Positions 8,005-17,103 of a stretch of DNA of 64,000 nt are shown here, one piece after another. Each line of letters opens with the position of its first letter. Positions within the stretch are counted from its first letter, which is position 1. The notes below the pieces were generated by a model that was not told the DNA's origin, made no database searches, and worked only from the letters and a program-made list of their open reading frames with translations. The position numbers and the translations under genes are program-made. This stretch comes from Pseudomonas viridiflava (lineage in GTDB: Bacteria > Pseudomonadota > Gammaproteobacteria > Pseudomonadales > Pseudomonadaceae), in assembly GCF_900585905.1 (NCBI RefSeq), contig NZ_UTVH01000034.1:558001-622000 (forward strand). The letters are read 5' to 3'.

Positions 8005-9281
8005 CCCTGTTTATCTTCCTTGGCTCGTTGATCGGCACCATGGCGCTGGGTATACCCATTGCCTTCGCGCTGCTGCTGGTCAGCGTTGCGCTGATGCTGC
8101 ATCTGGACCTGTTTGACGCCCAGATCATCGCCCAGAACCTGCTCAATGGCGCGGACAGCTTCCCGCTGATGGCGGTGCCGTTCTTCATGTTGGCGGGCGA
8201 AATCATGAACGCCGGCGGGCTGTCCCGGCGTATCGTCAACATCGCCCTGGCGCTGGTGGGGCACAAGCGCGGCGGGCTCGGCTACGTCGCCATTATTGCC
8301 TCGTGCCTGCTGGCTTCGCTGTCCGGTTCTGCCGTTGCCGATGCCGCTGCCCTTGCGGCGTTGCTGGTGCCGATGATGGTCAATGCCGGGCACAACCGCG
8401 CGCACTCGGCGGGGCTGATCGCTGCGGGCGGAATTATCGCGCCGGTGATACCGCCGAGCATTGGCTTCATCGTGTTTGGCGTCGCATCGGGGGTGTCGAT
8501 TTCCAAGCTGTTCCTGGCCGGGATCGTGCCGGGGTTGATGCTGGGCATATCTCTGGCCGTGGCCTGGTGGTTTGTTTCGCGCAAGGAAAACGCCGCGACG
8601 GCGCCCAAACGCAGCGCGGCAGAAATCATGCGTGCAGTGGTCGAAGGCAGCTGGGCGCTAGGCCTGCCGCTGATCATCGTGTTTGGCCTCAAGTTCGGCA
8701 TTTTCACCCCGACCGAGGCCGCCGTGGTGGCAGCGGTGTACGCGCTGTTCGTGTCGCTGGTGATTTACCGCGAGCTGAAGATCAATCAACTGTACGAACT
8801 GATTCTGTCGTCGGCCAGGACCACCGCCGTGGTGATGTTTCTGGTCGCTGCGGCCATGGTCTCGTCGTGGTTGATCACCATTGCCGAACTCCCCGAGCAA
8901 CTGGCTGGCGTGCTTGAGCCCTTCATGGGCAACCCGACCATACTGTTGCTGGTGATCATGTTGCTGGTGATCGTGGTAGGCACGGCCATGGACATGACGC
9001 CGACCATTCTGCTGCTCACCCCGGTATTGATGCCGACCGTGGTGCTGGCCGGCATCGACCCGGTCTATTTCGGCGTGCTGTTTATGATCAACTGCGCCAT
9101 CGGCCTGATTACCCCGCCCGTGGGTACGGTGCTCAACGTGGTGTGCGGCGTGTCTAAAATCAGCATGGACGAAATCATCCGCGGCGTCTGGCCGTTCATG
9201 CTGGCGCAATTTGCGGTGTTGTTCCTGCTGGTGCTGTTCCCCTCGCTGGTGTTAGTGCCGCTGAAGTTTTTCACCAGCTGA
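8001..9281 (+). CDS. dctM: TRAP transporter large permease (DctM family)
   Basis: A very hydrophobic protein of 426 residues, the normal DctM length, with about 12 membrane segments. Family motifs visible include FPLMAVPFFMLAGEIMNAGG near residue 54, GSAVADAAALAALLVPMM near 110, IIAPVIPPSIGFIVFGVASG near 146 and GLITPPVGTVLNVVCGVSKI near 370, all characteristic of the TRAP-T large subunit elevator domain. It starts inside the last codons of dctQ and is followed 51 bp later by the binding-protein gene. Confidence 0.95.
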   Translation: MTLFIFLGSLIGTMALGIPIAFALLLVSVALMLHLDLFDAQIIAQNLLNGADSFPLMAVPFFMLAGEIMNAGGLSRRIVNIALALVGHKRGGLGYVAIIASCLLASLSGSAVADAAALAALLVPMMVNAGHNRAHSAGLIAAGGIIAPVIPPSIGFIVFGVASGVSISKLFLAGIVPGLMLGISLAVAWWFVSRKENAATAPKRSAAEIMRAVVEGSWALGLPLIIVFGLKFGIFTPTEAAVVAAVYALFVSLVIYRELKINQLYELILSSARTTAVVMFLVAAAMVSSWLITIAELPEQLAGVLEPFMGNPTILLLVIMLLVIVVGTAMDMTPTILLLTPVLMPTVVLAGIDPVYFGVLFMINCAIGLITPPVGTVLNVVCGVSKISMDEIIRGVWPFMLAQFAVLFLLVLFPSLVLVPLKFFTS

Positions 9282-9332
9282 CGTCCTGAGCTGATCTGTA
9301 ACTCGACCTCTAAAAACAATATGGAGAGTGAT

Positions 9333-10352
9333 ATGCAAACACTGATCAAAACCTTGCTGGCAGGCGCTTGTGCAACCAGCCTGTTGTTTGCCAGCCTGGC
9401 GACCCAGGCGGCCGAGATAAAGGAGCGCACCCTGCGGTTCGCCTTTCAGAACGTCAAGGAGCACCCGCAAGGGCTGGGCGCGCAGAAGTTTGCCGACCTG
9501 CTGGCGCAAAGCAGCGGCGGCAAGATCAAAGTGAAACTGTTTCCGGGTGGCACTCTGGGCGGCGACGTGCAGACCGTGTCGGCGCTGCAGGGCGGTACGC
9601 TGGACATAACGGTGCTCAACTCCGGGATTCTGGCCGCGCAGGCGAAGGATTTCGCCATGCTGGACTTCCCGTTCCTGTTCAACAATATCGAAGAGGCCCA
9701 CGCTGTGATCGACGGACCGGTGGGGCAGAAGCTGGCGGCGCAACTGGACAGCAAAGGTCTGATCGGTCTCGGTTACTGGGACCTGGGCTTTCGCAACGTC
9801 ACCAACAGCAAACGCGCGGTCAACACCCTGGAAGACATGCAGGGCTTGAAGATCCGCGTGATTCAGTCGCCGATCTATCTGGATACCTTCTCCGCGCTGG
9901 GTGCAACGCCTGTGCCCATGGCATTTCCCGAGGTTTATACCGGGCTGGAGCAGGGTGTGATCGACGGTCAGGAGAACCCGCTTACCGTTATCCAGGGCAG
10001 CAAGTTCTACGAAGTGCAGAAGTACATTTCCATCACTGGCCACATTTTCAATCCGCAATCGCTGGTCATCGGCAAAAAGACCTGGGACCGTCTCAATGAC
10101 GATGAAAAGGCACTGATCAAGGACGCTGCCGCCAAGGCACAGACCTATCAACGTGAAGTCACCGCCACCGGCATGGCCGCGGCCCGTGGCTATCTGGAGC
10201 AGAAAGCCGCAGTGAATGACCTGTCTGTCGCCGAGAAGGATCGCTTTCGCCAGCGCGTCCAGCCAGTCATCGACAAATACGCCAAGGAACTCGATGGTGA
10301 TCTGGTGAAAATGATGTACGAGGAAATCGCCAAAGTTCGCGCCGGTTCCTAG
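9333..10352 (+). CDS. dctP: TRAP transporter substrate-binding protein (DctP family)
   Basis: A protein of 339 residues. The ATG at 9333 is chosen because GGAG at 9323 sits six bases upstream; an ATG at 9321 would overlap that site. The first 26 residues (MQTLIKTLLAGACATSLLFA...) are a signal peptide ending TQAAE. The mature protein has the DctP order: LRFAFQNVKEHPQGLGAQKFA, FPGGTLGGDVQTVSALQGGT, the ligand-arginine region LEDMQGLKIRVIQSPIY near residue 165, and EQGVIDGQENP near 210. The conserved R-I/V-x motif implies a carboxylate ligand. The gene ends the operon and is followed by a strong terminator. Confidence 0.93.
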   Translation: MQTLIKTLLAGACATSLLFASLATQAAEIKERTLRFAFQNVKEHPQGLGAQKFADLLAQSSGGKIKVKLFPGGTLGGDVQTVSALQGGTLDITVLNSGILAAQAKDFAMLDFPFLFNNIEEAHAVIDGPVGQKLAAQLDSKGLIGLGYWDLGFRNVTNSKRAVNTLEDMQGLKIRVIQSPIYLDTFSALGATPVPMAFPEVYTGLEQGVIDGQENPLTVIQGSKFYEVQKYISITGHIFNPQSLVIGKKTWDRLNDDEKALIKDAAAKAQTYQREVTATGMAAARGYLEQKAAVNDLSVAEKDRFRQRVQPVIDKYAKELDGDLVKMMYEEIAKVRAGS

Positions 10353-10397
10353 TTCACTTCGGCCGTGGCTGATAGCAAGCGGCAATTGCAGCAGACA

Positions 10398-10441
10398 TAA
10401 AAAAACCGCTGACCCCCAATGGCGTCAGCGGTTTTTTTTTA
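10398..10441. terminator. Bidirectional terminator between dctP and gcd
   Basis: The hairpin ACCGCTGAC-(N)-GTCAGCGGT is flanked by A7 on the left and T9 on the right, so it works as an intrinsic terminator in both directions for the convergent dctP and gcd genes. Confidence 0.9.
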
Positions 10442-10449
10442 CGCTTGAA

Positions 10450-12873
10450 TTACTTGCGCTCAGGCAGCGCGTAAGCAATGACGTAATCGCCCCGATCCGG
10501 CGACTGGCGTGCGCCGCCTGCGGTGATGACCACGTATTGTTTGCCGGTTTTCGGCGACACGTAGGTCATGGGTCCGCCCTGGCTGCCGACTGGCAGGCGG
10601 GCTTTCCAGGCTTCTTCCCCGGTGGCGGAGTTGAAAGCGCGCAGGTAGTAATCCTGAGTGCCGGCGATGAACACCAGGCCGCCCTGGGTGGCCAGGGTGC
10701 CGCCGAGGGTCGGCATGCCGATGGGCAACTGCAGGCCCATTTTGATACCTAGGGGGCCAGTGTCCTGAACGGTGCCGACCGGAACCTGCCAGGCGATCTT
10801 GCGGGTTTTCATGTCGATGGCGGTCAGGGTGCCGAATGGCGGTGCCTGGCAGGGGATGCCGGCAATCGACAGGAAGCGGTTCTTGTTCACCGCGTAAGGC
10901 GTGCCCTTGAGCGGCACTGCGCCCATGCCGGTGTTCAACGCTTCACCCCCCGCCGACGCCTTGGCATCCTTCTGCTGCGGCACCATCTGGATCCACAGGC
11001 CCAGACGCATGTCGTTGACGAAGATGAAGCCGTGCACCGGATCAGTTGAAATACCCCCCCAGTTCATGCCGCCCAGAGAGCCTGGGAAACTCAGGGATTT
11101 GTCAGTGCCAGGCGCGGTGTAGAGACCGTCGTAACGCATCTGCTTGAAGGCGATGCGGCACAGCATCTGGTCAAACGGTGTGGCGCCCCACATGTCCGAC
11201 TCGCCAAGTTTTCGGGCGCCGATCTGCGGCATGCCCACCGACAGCGGCTGGGTGGGTGAGTAAGGCTCGTTCGGGACGTTGGCCGGCTTGACCGGCAACT
11301 CCTTGACGTCGGTCAGGGGCTGCCCGGTGGCGCGATCCAGAACGAAAATCTGCCCGGCCTTGGTGCCAATCACCACGGCTGGCACCTTGCTGCCATCAGC
11401 CTTGGTGAAGTCCATCAACGTGGGCTGCATGGGCAGGTCGAAGTCCCAGAGGTCGTTATGCACGGTCTGGTAGACCCATTTCTCGGCGCCCGTGTTGGCG
11501 TCCAGTGCGAGTACCGAAGCGCCGTATTTGTGATCCAGCGCCGTACGCTCGACGCCATAAATGTCGGTGGACGAGCTGCCCATGGGCAGGAACAGGGTGT
11601 TCATGGCCGGGTCATAGGACATCGGCGCCCAGCTGTTGGGCGTACTGCGCACATACGTGTTATCGCCCGTCGGGGCCTGACGGTCCTGAGGATTGCCGGG
11701 GTCGAACGCCCAGCGCATGGCGCCGGTGAGCACATCAAAGCCGCGAATCACGCCGCCGGGCATGTCGGCCTGAACGTTGTCGGCCACTCGGCCGCCCACC
11801 ACCACGGTGGTGCCCGCCATTAACGGCGCCGATGACAACTGATAGTAGGAGTCCGGTACGTTGCCCAGCCCTGGCTTCAGATCGACTTGACCGTTGTTGC
11901 CGAAACCCTGACAGAACGCGCCAGTGTCGGCGTCAACGGCAATCAGCCGCGCGTCAATGGTGTTGGTCAGCAAGCGACGCTGGCAGTTGGCGCCAGGCGC
12001 AGTGGCTATGGCGGTGGGCGCAGTGCTGCCTCCAGCCGGCTGCGGCAGCGCGGCGCTGGCATCGAAATAGGCCAGCCCGCGACAGCGCTGCCAAACCTTG
12101 CTCTGGGCGTTGATGTCGTTCTTCCAAAGCTGTTTGCCGCTGTCGGCGTCCAGCGCAATGATGTTGTTATGCGGCGTGCAGATGAAGACTTTATCGCCGA
12201 CCTGCAGCGGGGTGGTCTGGTCTTCCGCACCATTGCCGTCGCTGATGGCGACGTCACCAGTGTGGTAAGTCCAGACCGGCACCAGGCTGGCGACGTTGCT
12301 GCGGTTGATCTGGTCCAGCGCGGCAAAGCGATTGCCGCCTGCGTCATTGCCGTAATGCGCCCAGTCCTTTTGTGCGGTGGCCGGATCGACCGCCGTGAGG
12401 CCGGGTCCTGTTCCGACTGGCGATACCGATGCATGCGGCTGGAACATACCCCAGATGCCAGCGGCGACAGCCAGCGTCAGCCCGGCGGCCAGGGCGTAAC
12501 CGCCACGACCGGCATTGAGACCGTTGTTGCGACGCAGCGTAGGATAAACCAGCGCCACCACCAGGCTCAGTACCGCCAGCGCGAACAGGCGCGAAACCTG
12601 CGGCCAGAAAATCAGTCCGGCATCCAGCAGCGCCCAGCCCAACGACAGTACCATCACTACTGCGAACAGCCAGGCGCCTGCCAGGCGTTGCTTGAACAGC
12701 AACACAGCGGAGCCGATCAGGCCCAGCCCGGCCAGCACAAAGTAACCGCTGCCTCCCAGGGTGACGAGGTAGCCGCCGCCCGCGCTAAAAAGCAATCCGA
12801 ACAGCAGCACCCCCAGCGCCGCCACCCAGACGGGCCAGCGAAGCATTGAGGTGGGAGGTTTAGGCGTAGTCAT
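10450..12873 (-). CDS. gcd: Membrane-bound PQQ-dependent glucose dehydrogenase
   Basis: A protein of 807 residues from the ATG at 12873, with AGGAC seven bases upstream; the usual family length is about 800. The N-terminal 140 residues contain five membrane helices. The rest is the periplasmic PQQ beta-propeller, with motifs such as DWAHYGNDAGGNRFAALDQI, LWDFDLPMQPTLMDF and GMPTLGGTLATQGGLVFIAG. It oxidises glucose to gluconolactone in the periplasm and feeds electrons to ubiquinone, starting the direct oxidative pathway of Pseudomonas. PQQ synthesis genes are not in the window. A possible TetR-type site lies about 85-100 bp upstream. Confidence 0.95.
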   Translation of the reverse strand: MTTPKPPTSMLRWPVWVAALGVLLFGLLFSAGGGYLVTLGGSGYFVLAGLGLIGSAVLLFKQRLAGAWLFAVVMVLSLGWALLDAGLIFWPQVSRLFALAVLSLVVALVYPTLRRNNGLNAGRGGYALAAGLTLAVAAGIWGMFQPHASVSPVGTGPGLTAVDPATAQKDWAHYGNDAGGNRFAALDQINRSNVASLVPVWTYHTGDVAISDGNGAEDQTTPLQVGDKVFICTPHNNIIALDADSGKQLWKNDINAQSKVWQRCRGLAYFDASAALPQPAGGSTAPTAIATAPGANCQRRLLTNTIDARLIAVDADTGAFCQGFGNNGQVDLKPGLGNVPDSYYQLSSAPLMAGTTVVVGGRVADNVQADMPGGVIRGFDVLTGAMRWAFDPGNPQDRQAPTGDNTYVRSTPNSWAPMSYDPAMNTLFLPMGSSSTDIYGVERTALDHKYGASVLALDANTGAEKWVYQTVHNDLWDFDLPMQPTLMDFTKADGSKVPAVVIGTKAGQIFVLDRATGQPLTDVKELPVKPANVPNEPYSPTQPLSVGMPQIGARKLGESDMWGATPFDQMLCRIAFKQMRYDGLYTAPGTDKSLSFPGSLGGMNWGGISTDPVHGFIFVNDMRLGLWIQMVPQQKDAKASAGGEALNTGMGAVPLKGTPYAVNKNRFLSIAGIPCQAPPFGTLTAIDMKTRKIAWQVPVGTVQDTGPLGIKMGLQLPIGMPTLGGTLATQGGLVFIAGTQDYYLRAFNSATGEEAWKARLPVGSQGGPMTYVSPKTGKQYVVITAGGARQSPDRGDYVIAYALPERK

Positions 12874-12956
12874 GGGGCAAGTCCTGTAAGCATGAGCTTT
12901 GTTCTGGCAATCAAAAGCGGCCTGCGCGCTGAGAAAAACAGCCGATGGCAACAATT

Positions 12957-12972
12957 AACTATCTGGTTAGTT
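12957..12972. promoter_or_regulatory. Inverted repeat upstream of gcd, possible operator
   Basis: AACTA-TCTGGT-TAGTT is an imperfect 16-bp palindrome of the form many TetR-family repressors bind. It lies in the 265-bp gap between gcd and the divergent small exported-protein gene. This is a sequence-shape inference only. Confidence 0.3.
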
Positions 12973-13138
12973 TTGTAACCCTAGCAAAAAAGCCCGCCCC
13001 GCGACAAATTGTCCGACCCCGCCCTGGGGCTATCGATGAAAAACGGCTGCATTATCCAACCTTGAACAAGCGCTTAGAATCCGTCATCAGTCTGACGTAA
13101 GATGCTGCTTCATTGCCCATTGTAAAGGTTTGCGTCTC

Positions 13139-13603
13139 ATGCGGTTAGCTGCTTTGGTTTTCGGTGTTTTGGTTTCGATGAGTGCTGTTGCTGACGGCGC
13201 TGTTCAGCCGGCGGTGAAATGGACGCTGCTGGATCAGAACGATCAGGCCTACACCCTCAATGACGAGGTAAAGGTATTGCTGGTGGCGCGCAGCATGGCT
13301 GCCGCGAAAATGGTCAACGCAGCGCTGGAAGATCAGGCCCAGGGGTATCTGGACGCGCGGCACATGGTTTATGTCGCGGATATCGAAAAGATGCCGTCGC
13401 TGATCAAGATGGTGGCAGTACCGGCCATGCGCTCAGCGAAATTTCGCATCATGCTCGATCAGGATGGCCGCGTGGCGTCGCGTTACAACGGCGATCGCGA
13501 CAGCGTGCAGTGGCTGGAACTCGAGAACGGTAAAGTTACGCGAGACGTGCGCTTCACTGATGCTGACAAGCTGCGCCAGTCGGTGGCCGAGCGCGCGCAC
13601 TAG
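13139..13603 (+). CDS. Small exported protein of unknown function
   Basis: A protein of 154 residues from the ATG at 13139; an upstream TTG at 13130 is too close to the AAAGG binding site. Residues 1-18 (MRLAALVFGVLVSMSAVA) form a signal peptide. The mature part (VKWTLLDQNDQAYTLNDEVKVLLVARSM) starts like a thioredoxin-fold protein but has no CxxC motif and no cysteine at all, so it is not a redox enzyme. Similar short Pseudomonas proteins are sometimes labelled FAD/FMN dehydrogenase, without visible support here. It is divergent from gcd and convergent with crtE, 56 bp away. Confidence 0.75.
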   Translation: MRLAALVFGVLVSMSAVADGAVQPAVKWTLLDQNDQAYTLNDEVKVLLVARSMAAAKMVNAALEDQAQGYLDARHMVYVADIEKMPSLIKMVAVPAMRSAKFRIMLDQDGRVASRYNGDRDSVQWLELENGKVTRDVRFTDADKLRQSVAERAH

Positions 13604-13659
13604 AAAACTGCCTTGCTGCGCAGCCCGATGCGGAAGGCGAGGGCATGCGCACAGGGAGG

Positions 13660-14565
13660 TCAACGGCTGATGGCGGCTTTCTGAAAGATCAGTTGCATGT
13701 AGCCAGCGATCATCTGGCTGTCGCCGTAGACCTGCGACAGATGCTGCTCGGCATTGGACAGGTGGGTGTACAGACGCTTGCTGACTTCCGCCTCGCCGTA
13801 CAGCGACACGAAGGTCGACTTGCCTTCGTCCTTGCCCTGATCCTTGTCGCTGTCAGTGGATGTGTCACGCAAATCGTCGTACAGCTGGAAGGCCTGGCCA
13901 AGCTCGAAGGCAAAGCTCTGCAGCGCAGGCCGCGACTTCTCGTCACCACCGCCCACCAGCCAGGCCATGTCCATGATCGCGCCGAACAGCACGCCGGTCT
14001 TGAGGCTGTTGGTCAGAGCGATCTCTTCTGGCGAGCGGTTGCGCTGGCCGTCACGCAAGTCCTGAAACTGGCCCAGCACCAGGCCCTGCATGCCGACCGC
14101 GTTGGCGAGAATTTCCACCAGTTGGGTTCTGATCGCAGGTTGCAGATCGCTGATCGCGGCGACCACACCAAAGGCACGACTGAGCAGTGCCACGGCGGTC
14201 AGGATGGCCACGTCCTGGCCAAATTCGATATGCACGGTCGGGCGACCGCGTCGCAGTTGGGCGTCGTCCATGCAGGGCATGTCATCGAGCACCAGCGACG
14301 CGGCATGAATCATCTCTACCGCGCAGCCCAGTTCCAGCGCCTGATTGCCTTTGCTGCCCAGGCCCTGGGCAGCGAGGATCAGCAGGATAGGGCGCATCCG
14401 CTTGCCCGGCGCCAGGGTGCTTTCGCGCATGGCGCGGGCCACCAGGTCGCGCTGATTGCCGTTGTCGGGCAGGAGCTGATCCAGCCGCTGGTCAATTGCA
14501 ACCCGTACCTGTTTGAGATGTTCAACGAAGCCGTTATCCAGAGTCGTGCCTAAATCCATTGTCAT
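13660..14565 (-). CDS. crtE: Geranylgeranyl diphosphate synthase
   Basis: A polyprenyl synthase of 301 residues from the ATG at 14565 (MTMDLGTTLDNG), with GGTGGA seven bases upstream. First aspartate-rich motif LVLDDMPCMDD near residue 92 and second motif QLYDDLRDTSTD near 230 are both intact; GKRMRPILLILAA near residue 55 is the conserved IPP-binding segment. It makes C20 GGPP from FPP/IPP for carotenoid synthesis. In the known Pantoea clusters crtE is colinear with crtX-Y-I-B; here it is divergent from idi, so expression must come from a separate promoter in the 211-bp gap. Confidence 0.93.
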   Translation of the reverse strand: MTMDLGTTLDNGFVEHLKQVRVAIDQRLDQLLPDNGNQRDLVARAMRESTLAPGKRMRPILLILAAQGLGSKGNQALELGCAVEMIHAASLVLDDMPCMDDAQLRRGRPTVHIEFGQDVAILTAVALLSRAFGVVAAISDLQPAIRTQLVEILANAVGMQGLVLGQFQDLRDGQRNRSPEEIALTNSLKTGVLFGAIMDMAWLVGGGDEKSRPALQSFAFELGQAFQLYDDLRDTSTDSDKDQGKDEGKSTFVSLYGEAEVSKRLYTHLSNAEQHLSQVYGDSQMIAGYMQLIFQKAAISR

Positions 14566-14677
14566 TGCTGATTCCACCTTGCTCAATACGCTTCACAATA
14601 CGACAGTTATCGAGGTTTCGCTCCGGGCCGGCTGAAACGGAACGACTTGGATGCCGGGTGCGTCAATCAGACCATCC

Positions 14678-14713
14678 TGTACATGGGCTGTACAAGTACG
14701 GTTATCGTGTATA
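14678..14713. promoter_or_regulatory. TGTACA repeats in the crtE/idi divergent promoter
   Basis: TGTACA occurs at 14678 and 14689, exactly 11 bp apart, followed by TGTATA at 14708 next to a TATAACTATAAC sequence that could hold -10 elements. Direct repeats with an ~11-bp period are the arrangement reported for CarH/LitR-type MerR photoreceptors that control carotenoid genes. The match is by spacing and TGTA content, and no such regulator gene is in the window. Confidence 0.4.
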
Positions 14714-14776
14714 ACTATAACCTGAATCATTCAATCACCACGACCCTGCTGAATGATCCGGGATAACGGAGCTTTA

Positions 14777-15832
14777 ATGAACAAAAGTGATCTGAGTCAG
14801 CGCAAGGACGATCATCTGGACATCGTACTGGACGCGCGCAGCACGAGTCATGGCTCAGGCACTGGATTGAGTGCATTCAAGTTCGAGCACTGCGCGCTGC
14901 CGGAACTGAATCTGGACGACGTTGACCTCAGCGCGTCGCTTCTGGGCATGCCGCTGCGGGCACCTTTGCTGATCAGTTCGATGACCGGCGGGGCAGAGCG
15001 CGCCGTGGCGATCAATCGGCATCTGGCCGAAGCGGCTCAGGCGTTGGGTATCGCCATGGGCGTGGGTTCCCAGCGCGTCGGTCTGCAAAGCGGCAACGAT
15101 CAGGGGCTGACCCGCGAGTTACGCAGGTTAGCGCCCGATATCGTGTTGCTGGGCAATATAGGTGCTGCGCAATTGCTCGGGCAGGGCGGTCTTGATCTGG
15201 CGCGCCGCGCCGTGGACACACTGCAGGCCAACGCCCTGATCGTCCACCTCAACCCGCTGCAGGAGGCAGTCCAGGCCGAAGGCGACCGCAACTGGCAGGG
15301 TATTCTCGAGGCCATCGCCCGCACGGTCGAAGGTGTCGGCGTGCCGGTGGTGGTCAAGGAAGTGGGCGCAGGTCTTTCGGCTCAGGTTGCTGTGGCGCTG
15401 GCGCAGGCGGGCGTGCAGGTGATCGATGTCGCCGGGCAGGGCGGCACCAGTTGGGCCGCCGTGGAAGGCGAGCGCGCTGGCCGACCCGCTGATCGGGAAG
15501 TGGCCATGGCGTTTGCCGACTGGGGGATTCCCACTGCTGCCAGCGTAATGAGGGTGCGCCAGGCATTACCGGACATTACCCTGATCGCGTCAGGCGGGAT
15601 TCGCAACGGCGTCGACGCTGCCAAAGCGATCCGTCTTGGCGCTGATCTGGTCGGTCAGGCCGCTGGCGTATTGCGCGACGCGACGATTTCAACTGCAGCC
15701 GTCATCGAGCATTTCGAAATCGTCATTCGCCAGCTGCAGATTGCCTGTTTCTGCACCGGTTCAGCTGACCTCAAGGCGCTGCGCAGCGCCAGGCTGCTGA
15801 CGTCCGACACCAGGGATATTGCACTGACATGA
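14777..15832 (+). CDS. idi: Isopentenyl-diphosphate delta-isomerase, type 2
   Basis: A protein of 351 residues starting [15 protein letters not shown], with GGAG five bases before the ATG. It is an FMN-dependent type 2 enzyme: [10 protein letters not shown] near residue 68, [12 protein letters not shown] near 95, VKEVGAGLS near 195, [14 protein letters not shown] near 215 and the phosphate-binding [11 protein letters not shown] near 272. It interconverts IPP and DMAPP to balance precursors for CrtE. It starts the five-gene plus-strand operon, overlapping crtX by four bases. Confidence 0.93.
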   Translation: MNKSDLSQRKDDHLDIVLDARSTSHGSGTGLSAFKFEHCALPELNLDDVDLSASLLGMPLRAPLLISSMTGGAERAVAINRHLAEAAQALGIAMGVGSQRVGLQSGNDQGLTRELRRLAPDIVLLGNIGAAQLLGQGGLDLARRAVDTLQANALIVHLNPLQEAVQAEGDRNWQGILEAIARTVEGVGVPVVVKEVGAGLSAQVAVALAQAGVQVIDVAGQGGTSWAAVEGERAGRPADREVAMAFADWGIPTAASVMRVRQALPDITLIASGGIRNGVDAAKAIRLGADLVGQAAGVLRDATISTAAVIEHFEIVIRQLQIACFCTGSADLKALRSARLLTSDTRDIALT

Positions 15833-17103
15833 GCCATTTCGGTGTGGTCTCACCCGGTTTTTACAGCCATTTTCAAGCGTTTCAGGCCCTGGCTATGCAG
15901 TTGCTGGACCGTGGTCATCGAGTCACCTTCTTTCAACAGGCAGACGCGCGCCGCTGGCTGAGTGATCCGCGCATCGGTTTTCGTGCGCTGGGTGCGCTGA
16001 GTCATCCGCCGGGCAGCCTGGACGCGACCCTGAAACGCGCCGCACGTCCCGATAATCCGCTGGGTTTGCGCCGGGTCATCAACGATCTGGCGGCCAGCAC
16101 CGCCATGCTCTGTGCCGAGCTGCCTGGCGCCTTGGGCGCAGAAAGAATCGACGCGCTGCTGTGTGACCAGATGGAGGCGGCAGGCGGCCTGGTGGCCGAG
16201 GCACTGGGCTTGCCTTTCGTCTCGGTGGCCTGCGCGCTACCGATCAATCGCGAGCCGCAATTGCCGCTGGCGGTGATGCCGTTTGCCTATCGCACCGACG
16301 AGCGCAGCCTGCGTGTGGTGGAAGGCAGTCGCAAAGTGTACGACTGGCTCATGCGCCCCCTCAGTAAAGTGTTGCATGATGCTTCGGAACGGCTTGGGGT
16401 TCCGCCCCGTGATGGCCTGGAGCATTACCTTTCTCCGCTGGCGCAGATCAGCCAGACCTTGCATGGCCTGGATTTCCCCCGTAAGCATCTACCCGCGCAT
16501 TTTCATGCCGTCGGCCCACTGCGCGGCGGTCAGCTTGTCGCCAACGGGCAGTGGCCGATCGATCCGAACAGACCTTTTATATTTGCCAGCCTGGGCACGC
16601 TGCAAGGCAACCGGCTGGGCATGTTCAAACAGATCGCTGCTGCGTGCCGCGTCCTAGATGCGCAATTGCTGATTGCCCACTGCGGTGCGCTGGACAGCCA
16701 TCAGGAGCAATATCTGCTGCGCAAGGGCGCGACCTGGGTCACCGGTTTTGCGCCGCAGCAATGGGCGCTGGAACGCGCCGATGCAGTGATTACCCATGGC
16801 GGCCTGAACACGGTGATGGATGCCATCGCCGCCGGCACGCCGATGCTGGTGATGCCGATTGCCTTCGATCAACCGGGCGTGGCGGCGCGGGTGACGTATC
16901 GCGGCGCGGGCGTGCAGGTAAGCCGTCGCGCCCGGGCCAGAACCCTTTCTGCGCAGCTGCAGGCGGTGTTGGGGCAACCCCGCGAACCGCTACAGCGGCT
17001 CGCCGATGAATTGGGCAAGGCCGGTGGTGCCGCCAGGGCCGCCGATATCGTCGAGCAGGTCATGGCCACGGGCCAACCGGTACTGGCCGAGGAGTTCGCA
17101 TGA
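15829..17103 (+). CDS. crtX: Zeaxanthin glucosyltransferase
   Basis: A GT1-family glycosyltransferase of 424 residues. The N-terminal acceptor half begins [19 protein letters not shown], with the His near residue 14. The donor-binding half has [18 protein letters not shown] near residue 250 and the UDP-sugar signature [20 protein letters not shown] leading into [20 protein letters not shown] near residue 325. It transfers glucose from UDP-glucose to the hydroxyls of zeaxanthin, giving the mono- and diglucoside. It overlaps idi and crtY by four bases each, so it is expressed within the operon. Confidence 0.92.
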   Translation: MSHFGVVSPGFYSHFQAFQALAMQLLDRGHRVTFFQQADARRWLSDPRIGFRALGALSHPPGSLDATLKRAARPDNPLGLRRVINDLAASTAMLCAELPGALGAERIDALLCDQMEAAGGLVAEALGLPFVSVACALPINREPQLPLAVMPFAYRTDERSLRVVEGSRKVYDWLMRPLSKVLHDASERLGVPPRDGLEHYLSPLAQISQTLHGLDFPRKHLPAHFHAVGPLRGGQLVANGQWPIDPNRPFIFASLGTLQGNRLGMFKQIAAACRVLDAQLLIAHCGALDSHQEQYLLRKGATWVTGFAPQQWALERADAVITHGGLNTVMDAIAAGTPMLVMPIAFDQPGVAARVTYRGAGVQVSRRARARTLSAQLQAVLGQPREPLQRLADELGKAGGAARAADIVEQVMATGQPVLAEEFA

